A stretch of DNA of 64,000 nucleotides from Pseudomonas abietaniphila (GCF_900100795.1 NZ_FNCO01000009.1:124001-188000); one strand, 5' to 3'; positions 50,930 to 59,865 are shown, counted from the stretch's first letter. Numbers and translations: made by a program. The notes: generated from the letters alone by a model not told the origin.

Positions 50930-52279
50930 ATGCCACCGTCTACCGGCCTTTCTCTACTGGTCTACGCCGCCATCGCGATCATCGCCCTGATCGTCCTGAT
51001 TGCGCGTTTTCGCCTCAACCCCTTCGTCGTCATCACCCTTGTTTCCGTGGGCCTGGCCCTGGTCGCCGGCATGCCCGCCACCTCGGTGGTCAGTTCCTAT
51101 GAAGGTGGCGTTGGCAAGACACTGGGTCACATCGCGTTGGTCGTGGCGCTGGGCACCATGCTCGGCAAGATGATGGCCGAGTCCGGCGGCGCCGAGCAGG
51201 TGGCGCGCACGCTGATCGACCGCTTCGGGGAGCGCAACGCGCACTGGGCGATGGTCTGCATCGCGTTCCTGGTGGGACTGCCGCTGTTCTTCGAAGTCGG
51301 CTTCGTCTTGCTCGTACCCATCGCGTTTACGGTCGCACGGCGTGTAGGGGTCTCGATCCTGATGGTCGGCCTGCCGATGGTCGCAGGCCTTTCGGTGGTG
51401 CATGCGCTGGTTCCACCGCACCCTGCAGCGATGCTGGCGGTTCAGGCCTACCAGGCTTCAGTCGGTCAGACGCTGTTCTACGCCATCCTTATCGGTATCC
51501 CGACCGCGATCATTGCCGGTCCGCTCTACGCAAAGTTCATCGTGCCGCACATTCAGCTGCCGGAAGAGAACCCGCTGGCCAAGCAGTTTCTCGACCGCGA
51601 GCCGCGCAAGCAACTGCCGGGCTTTGCCATCACCATGGCGACCATTCTGCTGCCGGTCTTGCTGATGCTGCTCGGTGGCTGGGCCAACTTGATTTCCACA
51701 CCCGGCAGCGCGTTCAACAGCTTCCTGCTGTTTGTCGGCAACTCCGTGATCGCCCTGTTGCTGGCGACCTTGCTAAGCTTCTGGACCCTGGGCATCGCGC
51801 AGGGCTTTAACCGAGACGCGATCCTGAAATTCACCCAGGAATGCCTCGCGCCCACGGCCAGCATCACCTTGCTGGTGGGTGCGGGGGGTGGCCTGAACCG
51901 GATTCTCGTCGACAGTGGCGTGACCAACGAGATTGTCAGCCTGGCGCAGGATTTTCATCTGTCCCCGCTGTTGATGGGCTGGTTGTTCGCGGCATTGATG
52001 CGCGTGGCGACCGGCTCGGCGACCGTGGCCATGACCACCGCCTCAGGCATCGTTGCCCCGGTCGCGATGGGCCTGGGCTATCCGCATCCGGAACTGCTGG
52101 TGCTGGCGACCGGTGCGGGCTCGGTGATCTTTTCTCACGTCAACGACGGCGGCTTCTGGCTGATCAAGGAGTACTTCAACATGACCGTGGCGCAAACCTT
52201 CAAGACCTGGACGGTGCTGGAAACGCTGATTTCCGTCATCGCCTTCCTCTTCACCCTTGGCCTGGCCCAGGTGATCTGA
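50930..52279 (+). CDS. GntP-family gluconate/organic acid permease
   Basis: A 449-residue inner-membrane protein with about 12-14 helices. GntP landmarks include GGVGKTLGHIALVVALGTMLGK, GLPLFFEVGFVLLVPI, LVPPHPAAM and SATVAMTTASGIVAP, then FSHVNDGGFWLIKEYF. Most members import gluconate or related sugar acids and some import D-serine or other hydroxy acids. The ATG at 50930 has AAGGA eight bases upstream. It heads a unit with an RpiR regulator and D-aminoacylase, so its substrate may be an N-acyl-D-amino acid rather than gluconate. Confidence 0.92.
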   Translation: MPPSTGLSLLVYAAIAIIALIVLIARFRLNPFVVITLVSVGLALVAGMPATSVVSSYEGGVGKTLGHIALVVALGTMLGKMMAESGGAEQVARTLIDRFGERNAHWAMVCIAFLVGLPLFFEVGFVLLVPIAFTVARRVGVSILMVGLPMVAGLSVVHALVPPHPAAMLAVQAYQASVGQTLFYAILIGIPTAIIAGPLYAKFIVPHIQLPEENPLAKQFLDREPRKQLPGFAITMATILLPVLLMLLGGWANLISTPGSAFNSFLLFVGNSVIALLLATLLSFWTLGIAQGFNRDAILKFTQECLAPTASITLLVGAGGGLNRILVDSGVTNEIVSLAQDFHLSPLLMGWLFAALMRVATGSATVAMTTASGIVAPVAMGLGYPHPELLVLATGAGSVIFSHVNDGGFWLIKEYFNMTVAQTFKTWTVLETLISVIAFLFTLGLAQVI

Positions 52280-53140
52280 GTGGACATCCTTTACCAGATC
52301 CGCGCTCGCCAGGATTCATTCAGCGCGGGTGAAGGCCGCATCGCCCGACTGATTCTCAGCGACGTTGCGTTCTGCGCCAGCGCCAGCCTCGACGAGTTGG
52401 CCGCGCGCGCCGAGGTCAGCAGCGCCACGCTGTCGCGGTTTGCGCGCTCGATCGGCTGCAAGGATCTTCGCGATTTGCGCCTGCAATTGGCCCAGGCCAG
52501 CGGCGTTGGCACTCGGTTTCTCAATCCGGAACAGGCGCCTGAGCAATCGGCGTTTTTCACCCAGATCGTCGGCGATATCGAGTCGACGCTGCGCCAGCAT
52601 CTGGCCGGGTTCGACGACGCCCGCTTCAAGGCTGCCGTTGCCCTGCTGACCCCGGCACGCATGATTCACAGCTTCGGCATGGGCGGCTGTTCGAGTCTGT
52701 GCAGCGAAGAATTACAGACCCGTCTGGTGCGCCTCGGCTACCCGATCGCCGCCAGCCGCGATCCAGTGATGATGCGCCTGATCGCCGCCACCCTCGGCCC
52801 GGATCACAGCCTGATTGTGTGTTCATTGAGCGGTCGTACGCCCGAACTGCTCGATGCCGTGAGCCTCGCGCGCAGCTATGGCGCGAAGACCGTGGCGATC
52901 ACCCTGCCCGACTCTCCGCTGGCCGGTCTCGCCGATGCGGTGTTGCCATTGCAGATCGCCGAAACCAATTTCATCTACAAACCCACGGCAGCGCGTTACG
53001 GCATGCTGCTGACCATCGACGTGCTCGCCACCGAGCTTGCGCTGATCGCCCCGGATGACAATCAGGAGCGGCTGCGGCGCATCAAGCTGGCCCTCGATGA
53101 TTACCGCGGCGGCGACGACGGCCTGCCGCTTGGAGACTGA
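52280..53140 (+). CDS. RpiR-family transcriptional regulator (HTH plus SIS domain)
   Basis: A 286-residue regulator. The N-terminal helix-turn-helix shows LDELAARAEVSSATLSRFARSIGCKDLRDLRL, and the SIS domain shows MIHSFGMGGCSSLCSEELQTRL and LIVCSLSGRTPELLDAVSLARSYGAKTVAIT, which normally binds a phosphosugar. Translation starts at GTG 52280, directly after the permease TGA, so expression is coupled. It lies between the permease and D-aminoacylase genes and likely senses a pathway intermediate. Confidence 0.9.
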   Translation: MDILYQIRARQDSFSAGEGRIARLILSDVAFCASASLDELAARAEVSSATLSRFARSIGCKDLRDLRLQLAQASGVGTRFLNPEQAPEQSAFFTQIVGDIESTLRQHLAGFDDARFKAAVALLTPARMIHSFGMGGCSSLCSEELQTRLVRLGYPIAASRDPVMMRLIAATLGPDHSLIVCSLSGRTPELLDAVSLARSYGAKTVAITLPDSPLAGLADAVLPLQIAETNFIYKPTAARYGMLLTIDVLATELALIAPDDNQERLRRIKLALDDYRGGDDGLPLGD

Positions 53141-53143
53141 ACC

Positions 53144-54601
53144 ATGCTTTACGACCTGATCATTCGCGACGCGCTGGTGATCGACGGCAGCGACACGCCA
53201 GGCTACCGCGCTGATGTTGCCCTTCGCGACGGCCGCATTCAGCGGATCGGCGACCTGAACGGTGTCTCGGCCAAGGAAGACATCAACGCTGCCGGCCGGG
53301 TGCTGGCGCCGGGCTTCATCGACGTGCACACCCACGATGACACCGTGGTCATTCGCCAGCCGGACATGCTGCCGAAGATCACTCAAGGTGTGACCACGGT
53401 GATCGTCGGCAACTGCGGGATCAGTGCCTCGCCGGTCACCCTGGCCGGTGATCCACCCGACCCGATGAACCTTCTGGGTCCGGCCAAGGCCTTTGCGTAC
53501 CCGCGCTTCATGGATTATCGCAACGCCGTGGACAAGGCGCGTCCAGCGGTCAACGTCGCGGCCTTGGTTGGCCACACGGCGTTGCGCAGCAACCATCTGG
53601 ACGACCTGTTCCGCACGGCGACGCCCGAGGAGATCAGCGCCATGCGCGACCAGTTGCGCGAGAGTCTGCAGGACGGCGCGCTGGGGCTTTCCACCGGACT
53701 TGCCTACGCCTCGGCTTATTCGGCCGACACCGACGAGGTCAAGCAACTGGCCGAGGAACTGACCGACTTCGGCGCGGTGTACACCACGCACCTGCGCAGT
53801 GAGTTCGAGCCGGTGCTGGAAGCGATGGACGAAGCGTTCGCGATCGGTCGCCATGCCCGCTCGCCGGTGGTGATTTCCCACCTTAAATGCGCCGGCGCCG
53901 GCAACTGGGGTCGCAGTCCGCAGCTGTTGGCCTCGCTGGAAAAAGCCGCGCTCACGCACCCGGTCGGCTGCGACTGCTACCCGTACGCCGCCAGTTCCTC
54001 GACGCTGGATTTGAAGCAAGTCACCGACGCCCACCGCATCACCATCACCTGGTCGACGCCTCACCCGGATCAGGGCGGCCGTGACCTGAACGAGATCGCC
54101 GCGCACTGGAACCTGTCGCTGGAGGATGCGGCCCGCAAGCTTCAACCGGCGGGCGCGGTGTATTACGGCATGGACGAGAACGACGTGCAGCGCATCATGA
54201 AGCATCCGTTGTCGATGATCGGTTCGGACGGCCTGCCGGAAGACCCGTTCCCGCACCCGCGCCTGTGGGGGGCTTTCCCGAGGGTGTTAGGGCATTTCAG
54301 TCGGGACGTGGGGCTGTTCCCGCTGCACACCGCCGTGCACAAGATGACGGGGCTGACCGCCACGCGCTTTGGCCTGCATGAGCGTGGATTCGTGCGTGAG
54401 GGTTATTGGGCCGATCTGGTGCTGTTCAATGCCGAGACGGTTCGCGATGTCGCCGATTTCAAAGAACCGAAGCGTGCAGCCGAAGGGATCGATGGGGTTT
54501 GGGTCAATGGACACTTGAGTTATGCCGACGGCAAACCGCAGGGCGAAAGACACGGCAGGTTCCTGCCTCGTGAAGGTTCGTTGGTTTCGGGATTCACTTG
54601 A
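53144..54601 (+). CDS. D-aminoacylase (N-acyl-D-amino acid deacylase)
   Basis: A 485-residue amidohydrolase. It shows APGFIDVHTHDD (HxH metal site), TTVIVGNCGISASP (metal Cys), YTTHLRSEFE and VISHLKCAG (His ligands) and MIGSDGLPEDPFPHPR (catalytic Asp). This pattern is specific to D-aminoacylases, which release D-amino acids from N-acyl forms. GGAG lies eight bases before the ATG, three bases after the RpiR stop. A REP island follows directly. Confidence 0.92.
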   Translation: MLYDLIIRDALVIDGSDTPGYRADVALRDGRIQRIGDLNGVSAKEDINAAGRVLAPGFIDVHTHDDTVVIRQPDMLPKITQGVTTVIVGNCGISASPVTLAGDPPDPMNLLGPAKAFAYPRFMDYRNAVDKARPAVNVAALVGHTALRSNHLDDLFRTATPEEISAMRDQLRESLQDGALGLSTGLAYASAYSADTDEVKQLAEELTDFGAVYTTHLRSEFEPVLEAMDEAFAIGRHARSPVVISHLKCAGAGNWGRSPQLLASLEKAALTHPVGCDCYPYAASSSTLDLKQVTDAHRITITWSTPHPDQGGRDLNEIAAHWNLSLEDAARKLQPAGAVYYGMDENDVQRIMKHPLSMIGSDGLPEDPFPHPRLWGAFPRVLGHFSRDVGLFPLHTAVHKMTGLTATRFGLHERGFVREGYWADLVLFNAETVRDVADFKEPKRAAEGIDGVWVNGHLSYADGKPQGERHGRFLPREGSLVSGFT

Positions 54602-54629
54602 TACAACAAGGTCTGGAAAATCATGCGAA

Positions 54630-54985
54630 ACCTGTGGGAGCGGGCTTGGTCAGGGCGGCATTTCGACGAATGCGGTGTTTCAGGCGACATTGATGTCACT
54701 AACCCACCGCATTCGCTGCCCTCGTAACCTCGGACGTCTCCTACAGGTACTGCGTCGTTACGATGATTTGTGGTCGACATCTGACCTGTGGGAGCCGGCT
54801 TGCTGGCGAATGCGGTGGGTCAGCGACGTCAATGCTGAATGACCCACCGCATTCGCTGCCCTCGTAACCTCGGACGTCTCCTACAGGGACCGCGTCGCTG
54901 CAAAAGGCCTGTGAAATCACGCGAAACCTGTGGGAGCGAGCTTGGTCTGGGCGGCATTCCGACGAATACGGCTCCTACACGTATC
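54630..54985. repeat. Second REP-derived repeat island
   Basis: This gene-free stretch between the D-aminoacylase and convergent fahA stops is filled with REP-type units: CCTGTGGGAGCG near 54630 and 54928, CCTGTGGGAGCCGGCTTGC at 54785. GGGCGGCATT(T/C)CGACGAAT occurs near both ends. The 27-base segment of the 32.5-kb island appears at 54719-54745 and 54859-54885. Small frames inside are artefacts. Confidence 0.87.
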
Positions 54986-54990
54986 GCGGC

Positions 54991-56286
54991 TTACCCCACC
55001 ACCACCCCACGGCATTCGCCAAACCCGATGCTCACCTCGCCATCCTTGCGGCAGCGCGCTTTGAGGATCACTTCGTCGCCGGCTTGCAGGAATGTGCGCG
55101 TCTCGCCGCTGGACAATTCGACCACCTGTTTCCCGCCCTCGGTCATCTCCAGCAAACTGCCGAACTGCCCGGCTTGCGGACCGGACAATGTGCCGGTACC
55201 GAACAGGTCGCCCGGCTGCAGTTTGCAGCCGTTGACGCTGTGATGGGTGACCATCTGCGCGACGGTCCAGTACATGTTCAGCGTGTTGCTCAGCGCCAGG
55301 CGTTGTGGCGCAAGGCCTTGCTGTTTCATGTGCGCGGTAAGCAGCAATACCTCCAGCTCGATGTCCAGTGCGCCATGTTGCTGGTCCTGTTCATCGAACA
55401 GATAGTCCAGCGGTTTTGGGTCGCCATCCGGCCGCGCGGGTTGTGCCCTGCGGAACGGCGCCAGGGCTTCAGCGGTCACCACCCACGGCGAAATACTGGT
55501 GGCGAAGCTCTTCGACAAAAAAGGCCCCAACGGCTGGTATTCCCAGGCCTGCAGATCTCGCGCCGACCAGTCGTTGAGCAGGCAGAAACCGGCAATGTGC
55601 TGGCTGGCTTGCGCGATTGGGATCGGCTCGCCCGCTTCGTTGCCCTGCCCCATCCAGACGCCCACTTCCAGCTCGTAGTCAAGCCGCTTGCTCGGCCCGA
55701 ATACCGGCGCCTCTGCACCCGGTGCGAGTGTCTGACCCTGGGGACGTTTGACTGGCGCCCCCGACACGCAGAGCGTGGATGCCCGGCCGTGGTAGGCGAT
55801 GGGCACGTATTTGTAATTGGGCAGCAGCGGGTTATCGGGGCGAAACAGCTTGCCGACGTTCATTGCGTGATGGATGCCGACGTAGAAGTCGGTGTAGTCG
55901 CCGACCTGCGCCGGGAGGTGCATCTGGCTGTCACTCATCGGTTGCAACAGGTTGCCGAGTGCCTGCAGTTGTTCGCGCTGCGGGCTGTGTTCATCCAGCA
56001 ACTGCAACAAGCGGGAGCGCAAGGCCTGGCGAGCAGAAGCGTCCAGCGCAAAAAACTCATTGAACTGACTGCGACTGGCGCCTTCTGCCGCCACTTGCGC
56101 AGCGCCACTGAACAACCCTGCCTCCAGCGCGACCTGCAGATCGAAAATGAAGTCGCCGATCGCCACCCCGCCACGTTTGCCGAGGCCCGGAACACTGAAC
56201 ACGCCGAATGGCAGGTTCTGCAGCGGAAAATCAGGGTGATCGTTGGCGCTGGTCACCCAGCTGCGGAGGTGTCGGGAAGTGCTCAT
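54991..56286 (-). CDS. fahA: Fumarylacetoacetase
   Basis: A 431-residue enzyme for the last step of homogentisate breakdown, giving fumarate and acetoacetate. It shows the N-terminal beta domain (NLPFGVFSVPGLGKRGGVAIG), the catalytic His/metal residues around VGDYTDFYVGIHHAMNVG, DYELEVGVWMGQGNEAGEP (metal Glu) and NDWSARDLQAWEYQPLGP. Length matches the bacterial and mammalian enzymes. The ATG at 56286 overlaps the hmgA stop by four bases (ATGA), so the two are coupled. Confidence 0.95.
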   Translation of the reverse strand: MSTSRHLRSWVTSANDHPDFPLQNLPFGVFSVPGLGKRGGVAIGDFIFDLQVALEAGLFSGAAQVAAEGASRSQFNEFFALDASARQALRSRLLQLLDEHSPQREQLQALGNLLQPMSDSQMHLPAQVGDYTDFYVGIHHAMNVGKLFRPDNPLLPNYKYVPIAYHGRASTLCVSGAPVKRPQGQTLAPGAEAPVFGPSKRLDYELEVGVWMGQGNEAGEPIPIAQASQHIAGFCLLNDWSARDLQAWEYQPLGPFLSKSFATSISPWVVTAEALAPFRRAQPARPDGDPKPLDYLFDEQDQQHGALDIELEVLLLTAHMKQQGLAPQRLALSNTLNMYWTVAQMVTHHSVNGCKLQPGDLFGTGTLSGPQAGQFGSLLEMTEGGKQVVELSSGETRTFLQAGDEVILKARCRKDGEVSIGFGECRGVVVG

Positions 56287-57599
56287 TGTTGGCTGTCCGT
56301 ATCGAAGGGTTTGAACGTTCTGGCGATGCCCTTCCAGCAGGCATCGTAGTCGCTTTGCAGTTGCGGGCATTCCAGCGCATGACGGCTGGGGCGCAGGACC
56401 TTGCCAGTCTCGAACATGAACGCCATGGTCTGTTCGATCTTGTGCGGTTTGAGGTCCGCGGCCATGGCCTTCTCGGCCGTGGCGTTGTCCGGGCCGTGGG
56501 CACTCATGCAGTTGTGCAAGGAGACGCCGCCGGGCATGAAACCCTCGGCCTTGGCATCGTACGCACCGTCGATCAGGCCCATGAATTCGTTCATCAGGTT
56601 GCGGTGGAACCACGGCGGACGGAAGGTGTTTTCCGCCACCATCCAGCGCGGCGGGAAGATCACGAAATCGACGTTGGCTTGCCCGTGAACCGCGCCCGGC
56701 GAGGTCAGCACGGTGAAGATCGACGGATCAGGATGGTCGTAACTGACCGTGCCCAGGGTGTTGAACAGGCGCAGGTCATATTTGTAAGGCACGTTGTTGC
56801 CGTGCCAGGCCACCACGTCGAAAGGCGTGTGGTCGAGGGGTGCGCTCCACAGCTCGCCAAGGAATTTCTGCACCAGTTCGGTGGGTTGTTCGCTGTTCTC
56901 GAAGTGAGCCACCGGCGCCTGGAAGTCGCGGGGATTGGCCAGCCCGTTGCTGCCAATCGGCCCGAGGTCTGGCAGGCGCAAGGCACAGCCATGGTTCTCG
57001 CAGATATAACCGCGCGCCATTTCGTCGAGCAGCTGAACGCTGAATTTCAGGCCACGGGGCATTACCGCTATTTCCTGCGGCTCGATGTCCAGCAGGCCGA
57101 GCTCAGTGACGATGCGCAGGCGCCCCTGCTGCGGAACGATCAACCATTCGCCATCGGCATTGAAGAATGCGCGCTGCATGGAGCGGTTGGCGGCGTACAC
57201 ATACACGCTGACGCCTTCAGCCTGATCCGCCGCCGACGTGCTCGCCAGGGCGATCAGACCGTCAATGAAATCGGTGGGCTCAGTGGGAACGTCAAACGCA
57301 TTCCAGCGCAGGCGATTGGGGGTGATCGGTCCTTGCTGCTGGCCGGTGATCTGCCGCGTCAGACGTTGGTACTGAGGGTGCGCCGCCGAGGGCTGGATAC
57401 GGTACAGCCAGGTACGCCGGGCTTCGGCGCGAGGGACAGTGAAGGCAGTGCCTGAGAATTGTTCGGCGTAGAGACCGAGGGGGTGACGTTGCGGCGAGTT
57501 CTGTCCCACCGGCAAACCGCCCGGTACGGCCTCGCTGCTGAATTGATTGCCGAAGCCGGATTGATACCTCAAAGCCTCGGATGCAGGTGCTGTGAACAT
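56283..57599 (-). CDS. hmgA: Homogentisate 1,2-dioxygenase
   Basis: A 438-residue iron dioxygenase that opens homogentisate to maleylacetoacetate. The opening YQSGFGNQFSSEA, the ligand region ENTFRPPWFHRNLMNEFMGL and SLHNCMSAHGPDNAT, and GYICENHGCALRLPDLGP are the family's best-conserved stretches. AGAGG lies six bases before the ATG. It leads the hmgA-fahA operon, divergent from the IclR gene, with a composite operator 19-52 bases upstream. Confidence 0.96.
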   Translation of the reverse strand: MFTAPASEALRYQSGFGNQFSSEAVPGGLPVGQNSPQRHPLGLYAEQFSGTAFTVPRAEARRTWLYRIQPSAAHPQYQRLTRQITGQQQGPITPNRLRWNAFDVPTEPTDFIDGLIALASTSAADQAEGVSVYVYAANRSMQRAFFNADGEWLIVPQQGRLRIVTELGLLDIEPQEIAVMPRGLKFSVQLLDEMARGYICENHGCALRLPDLGPIGSNGLANPRDFQAPVAHFENSEQPTELVQKFLGELWSAPLDHTPFDVVAWHGNNVPYKYDLRLFNTLGTVSYDHPDPSIFTVLTSPGAVHGQANVDFVIFPPRWMVAENTFRPPWFHRNLMNEFMGLIDGAYDAKAEGFMPGGVSLHNCMSAHGPDNATAEKAMAADLKPHKIEQTMAFMFETGKVLRPSRHALECPQLQSDYDACWKGIARTFKPFDTDSQQ

Positions 57600-57617
57600 C
57601 TCGACCTCTTGTTTTTA

Positions 57618-57651
57618 TTTTACGTAAACAGATTACGCATAACGTAATTTG
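57618..57651. promoter_or_regulatory. Composite HmgR-type operator before hmgA
   Basis: TTTACGTAAA (57619-57628, a 10-base palindrome) is followed by ATTACGCATAACGTAAT (57632-57648, arms ATTACG/CGTAAT). The 34-base span aligns without gaps with 60525-60558 before maiA, 26 of 34 bases identical. It lies between hmgA and hmgR (starts 57599 and 57710). Confidence 0.82.
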
Positions 57652-57709
57652 AGTTTGCAGGTCGGTCAAGCTATAAAGCAGCCTTTCCAGACCGGCGCAC
57701 GCCCCGCTC

Positions 57710-58501
57710 ATGACCGAAGAATCCGCAATCCCCGCAGGCTCGCGCCAACAGAAAGTGCAGTCCGCCGAAGTCGGCGTCGGCATTCTCAAAGCGCTGGCCG
57801 AACTCGCCCCCGCCACCTCGTTGTCGAAACTCGCCGAATACGTGGGCATGCCTGCCAGCAAGGTGCATCGTTACTTACAGGCATTGGTGGACAGCGGCTT
57901 CGCCGAGCAGGACCCGGTCACCAACCATTACCGGTTGGGACGTTCGGCGCTGCAGGTCGGCCTTGCGGCGCTGAGTCAGCTGGACGTGCTAAAGACCTCG
58001 GCACCTGAACTGATTGCGCTGCGCGACGACCTCAATGAAACCTGCTTCCTCGCAGTGTGGGGCAACAAAGGCCCCACCGTGGTGTATGTCGAGCAATCGC
58101 TGGGCGCGGTGACGCTGGTCACGCAGATCGGCTCGGTGTTGCCGCTGCTCAGTTCCTCGACTGGGCTTGTGTTCGACACCTTCCTCTCGCCCGCCGAGAC
58201 AGCAGCGCTGAGAAAAGCGGAAGCCGCGTCCCTGAACGCGAAACAGCTGAAGGAGATCGACCGTCACATTGAGGAAATCCGCAGCACCGGCGTGCATCAG
58301 ATTCACGGCCTGCTGATGGCCGGCGTCAACGCCGTGTCGTCACCGGTGTTCGCCATGGGCCACACGCTGGTGGGGGTGGTGACCGTGGTGGGCTCGGCAT
58401 CGGTGCTCACCGATGAACGCCAGGCGCTGGCAGCGCAGAAGCTGTTAACCACAGCCCAAGCGATCAGCGCGCGGATGGGCGGTGAAATGCCGAAGGTCTG
58501 A
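57710..58501 (+). CDS. hmgR: IclR-family regulator of homogentisate genes
   Basis: A 263-residue IclR protein. The N-terminal winged helix reads GVGILKALAELAPATSLSKLAEYVGMPASKVHRYLQAL, and the C-terminal effector domain includes FLAVWGNKGPTVVYVEQ and HQIHGLLMAGVNAVSSPVF. In Pseudomonas putida the HmgR repressor of this type is divergent from hmgA and responds to homogentisate; position and family match here. The composite operator lies in the 110-base gap. A REP inverted repeat follows the stop. Confidence 0.9.
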   Translation: MTEESAIPAGSRQQKVQSAEVGVGILKALAELAPATSLSKLAEYVGMPASKVHRYLQALVDSGFAEQDPVTNHYRLGRSALQVGLAALSQLDVLKTSAPELIALRDDLNETCFLAVWGNKGPTVVYVEQSLGAVTLVTQIGSVLPLLSSSTGLVFDTFLSPAETAALRKAEAASLNAKQLKEIDRHIEEIRSTGVHQIHGLLMAGVNAVSSPVFAMGHTLVGVVTVVGSASVLTDERQALAAQKLLTTAQAISARMGGEMPKV

Positions 58502-58530
58502 TCCCTGATACGGCTCGGACACCGATAAAC

Positions 58531-58622
58531 CCTGTAGGAGCGAATTCATTCGCGATTGCCGGTACGACCGACAAATCTCTTTCGCCTGAAACATTTTTCG
58601 CGAATGAATTCGCTCCTACAGG
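58531..58622. repeat. REP-type long inverted repeat
   Basis: Perfect 25-base arms at 58531-58555 and 58598-58622 begin CCTGTAGGAGCG. It lies between the convergent stops of hmgR and hppD and is a TGTAGGAG variant of the pair at 22680-22767, sharing the inner GCGAATTCATTCGCGA core. Confidence 0.92.
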
Positions 58623-58646
58623 CAGAACAGCGCCAGACGCCGCAGA

Positions 58647-59723
58647 TCAATCCGCCGTCAACACCCCACGCCGCAACTGGTCGCGTTCGATCGATTCAAA
58701 CAGCGCCTTGAAGTTGCCCTCGCCGAAGCCGTCATCGCCCTTGCGCTGGATGAATTCGAAGAACACCGGCCCCATCAGGGTTTCCGAGAAAATCTGCAGC
58801 AGCAGGCGCTGGTTGCCGCCGTCTGATGTGCCGTCCAGCAGGATGCCGCGCGCCTTGAGTTCGCTTTCCGGCTCGCCGTGGTTCGGCAGTCGCCCTTCGA
58901 GCATTTCGTAATAGGTTTCAGGCGGGGCCGTCATGAAGCGCATGCCCAGTGCCTTGAGTCGGTCCCAGGTGTCGATGAGGTCTTCGGTGAAGAACGCGAC
59001 GTGCTGAATGCCTTCGCCGTTGAACTGCATCAAAAACTCTTCGATCTGGCCAGCGCCCTTGGACGACTCTTCGTTGAGCGGGATGCGGATCATCCCGTCC
59101 GGCGCGGTCATCGCTTTGGAGGTGAGCCCCGTGTATTCACCCTTGATGTCGAAGTAGCGAATTTCGCGGAAGTTGAACAGTTTCTCGTAGAAGTTGGCCC
59201 AATACGCCATGCGCCCGCGATAGACGTTGTGGGTCAAATGGTCGATGAATTTAAGGCCTGCGCCCTCAGGGTGACGGTCGACGCCTTCGATGAACACGAA
59301 GTCGATGTCATAGATCGAAGTGCCTTCACCAAAACGATCGATCAAATACAGCGGCGCGCCGCCAATGCCCTTGATCGCAGGCAAACGCAACTCCATCGGG
59401 CCTGTCCCGATCTCGATCGGCTGAGCACCGAGTTCCAGCGCGCGTTTGTAGGCCTGCTGCGAATCCTTGACCCGGAACGCCATGCCGCACACAGAAGGAC
59501 CGTGCTCGGCGGCGAAGTAGGACGCTTCGCTATGAGGCTCGTTGTTGAGGATGATATTGATCGCGCCCTGACGGTACAGCGCCACGTTCTTGGAACGGTG
59601 GTTGGCGACCTTGGTGAAGCCCATCATCTGGAACACCGGCTCCAGCGTGTTGGGGGTCGGCGAGGCGAATTCGATGAATTCGAAGCCCATCAGGCCCATC
59701 GGGTTTTCGTAGAGATCAGTCAC
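58647..59723 (-). CDS. hppD: 4-Hydroxyphenylpyruvate dioxygenase
   Basis: A 358-residue iron dioxygenase that makes homogentisate from 4-hydroxyphenylpyruvate. It shows FEFIEFASPT, FIDHLTHNVYRGRMAYWANFY (first His ligand), GIQHVAFFTEDL (second His) and GPVFFEFIQRKGDDGFGEGN (Glu ligand and the C-terminal helix). Translation starts at GTG 59723, with AGGAG seven bases upstream. It lies downstream of maiA on the same strand with a 142-base gap, so it could be read from the maiA promoter, its own, or both. Confidence 0.95.
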   Translation of the reverse strand: MTDLYENPMGLMGFEFIEFASPTPNTLEPVFQMMGFTKVANHRSKNVALYRQGAINIILNNEPHSEASYFAAEHGPSVCGMAFRVKDSQQAYKRALELGAQPIEIGTGPMELRLPAIKGIGGAPLYLIDRFGEGTSIYDIDFVFIEGVDRHPEGAGLKFIDHLTHNVYRGRMAYWANFYEKLFNFREIRYFDIKGEYTGLTSKAMTAPDGMIRIPLNEESSKGAGQIEEFLMQFNGEGIQHVAFFTEDLIDTWDRLKALGMRFMTAPPETYYEMLEGRLPNHGEPESELKARGILLDGTSDGGNQRLLLQIFSETLMGPVFFEFIQRKGDDGFGEGNFKALFESIERDQLRRGVLTAD

Positions 59724-59765
59724 GGTCTTGCTCCTGCTAAAAAGTGAGAGGCACAGCGGCGAGGG

Positions 59766-59855
59766 TCACAGTTCAGCGGGTGGCGCACAGGGAATGCCCC
59801 GTACACTGCGGGCGAGGAAGTCGCCGAAGATCAGTTGCAGACCGAAGATTTTCAT
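59766..59855 (-). CDS. Possible 29-residue leader peptide between maiA and hppD
   Basis: On the minus strand an ATG at 59855 opens 29 codons ending in TGA at 59766-59768, encoding MKIFGLQLIFGDFLARSVRG and a short tail ending PPAEL. GGAG lies about 13 bases upstream, rather far. It fills most of the maiA-hppD gap. It may be a leader or a chance frame; coding status is unproven. Confidence 0.3.
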   Translation of the reverse strand: MKIFGLQLIFGDFLARSVRGIPCAPPAEL

Positions 59856-59865
59856 GGAAGAGAGG

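Noticed and set aside
52823..54256. 477-codon minus-strand frame opposite D-aminoacylase
   Set aside because: Antisense shadow rich in Arg, Val and Gln; the plus-strand gene has all catalytic motifs and a ribosome site.
55084..56349. 421-codon plus-strand frame opposite fahA
   Set aside because: Crosses the fahA/hmgA junction on the other strand and has no family features.
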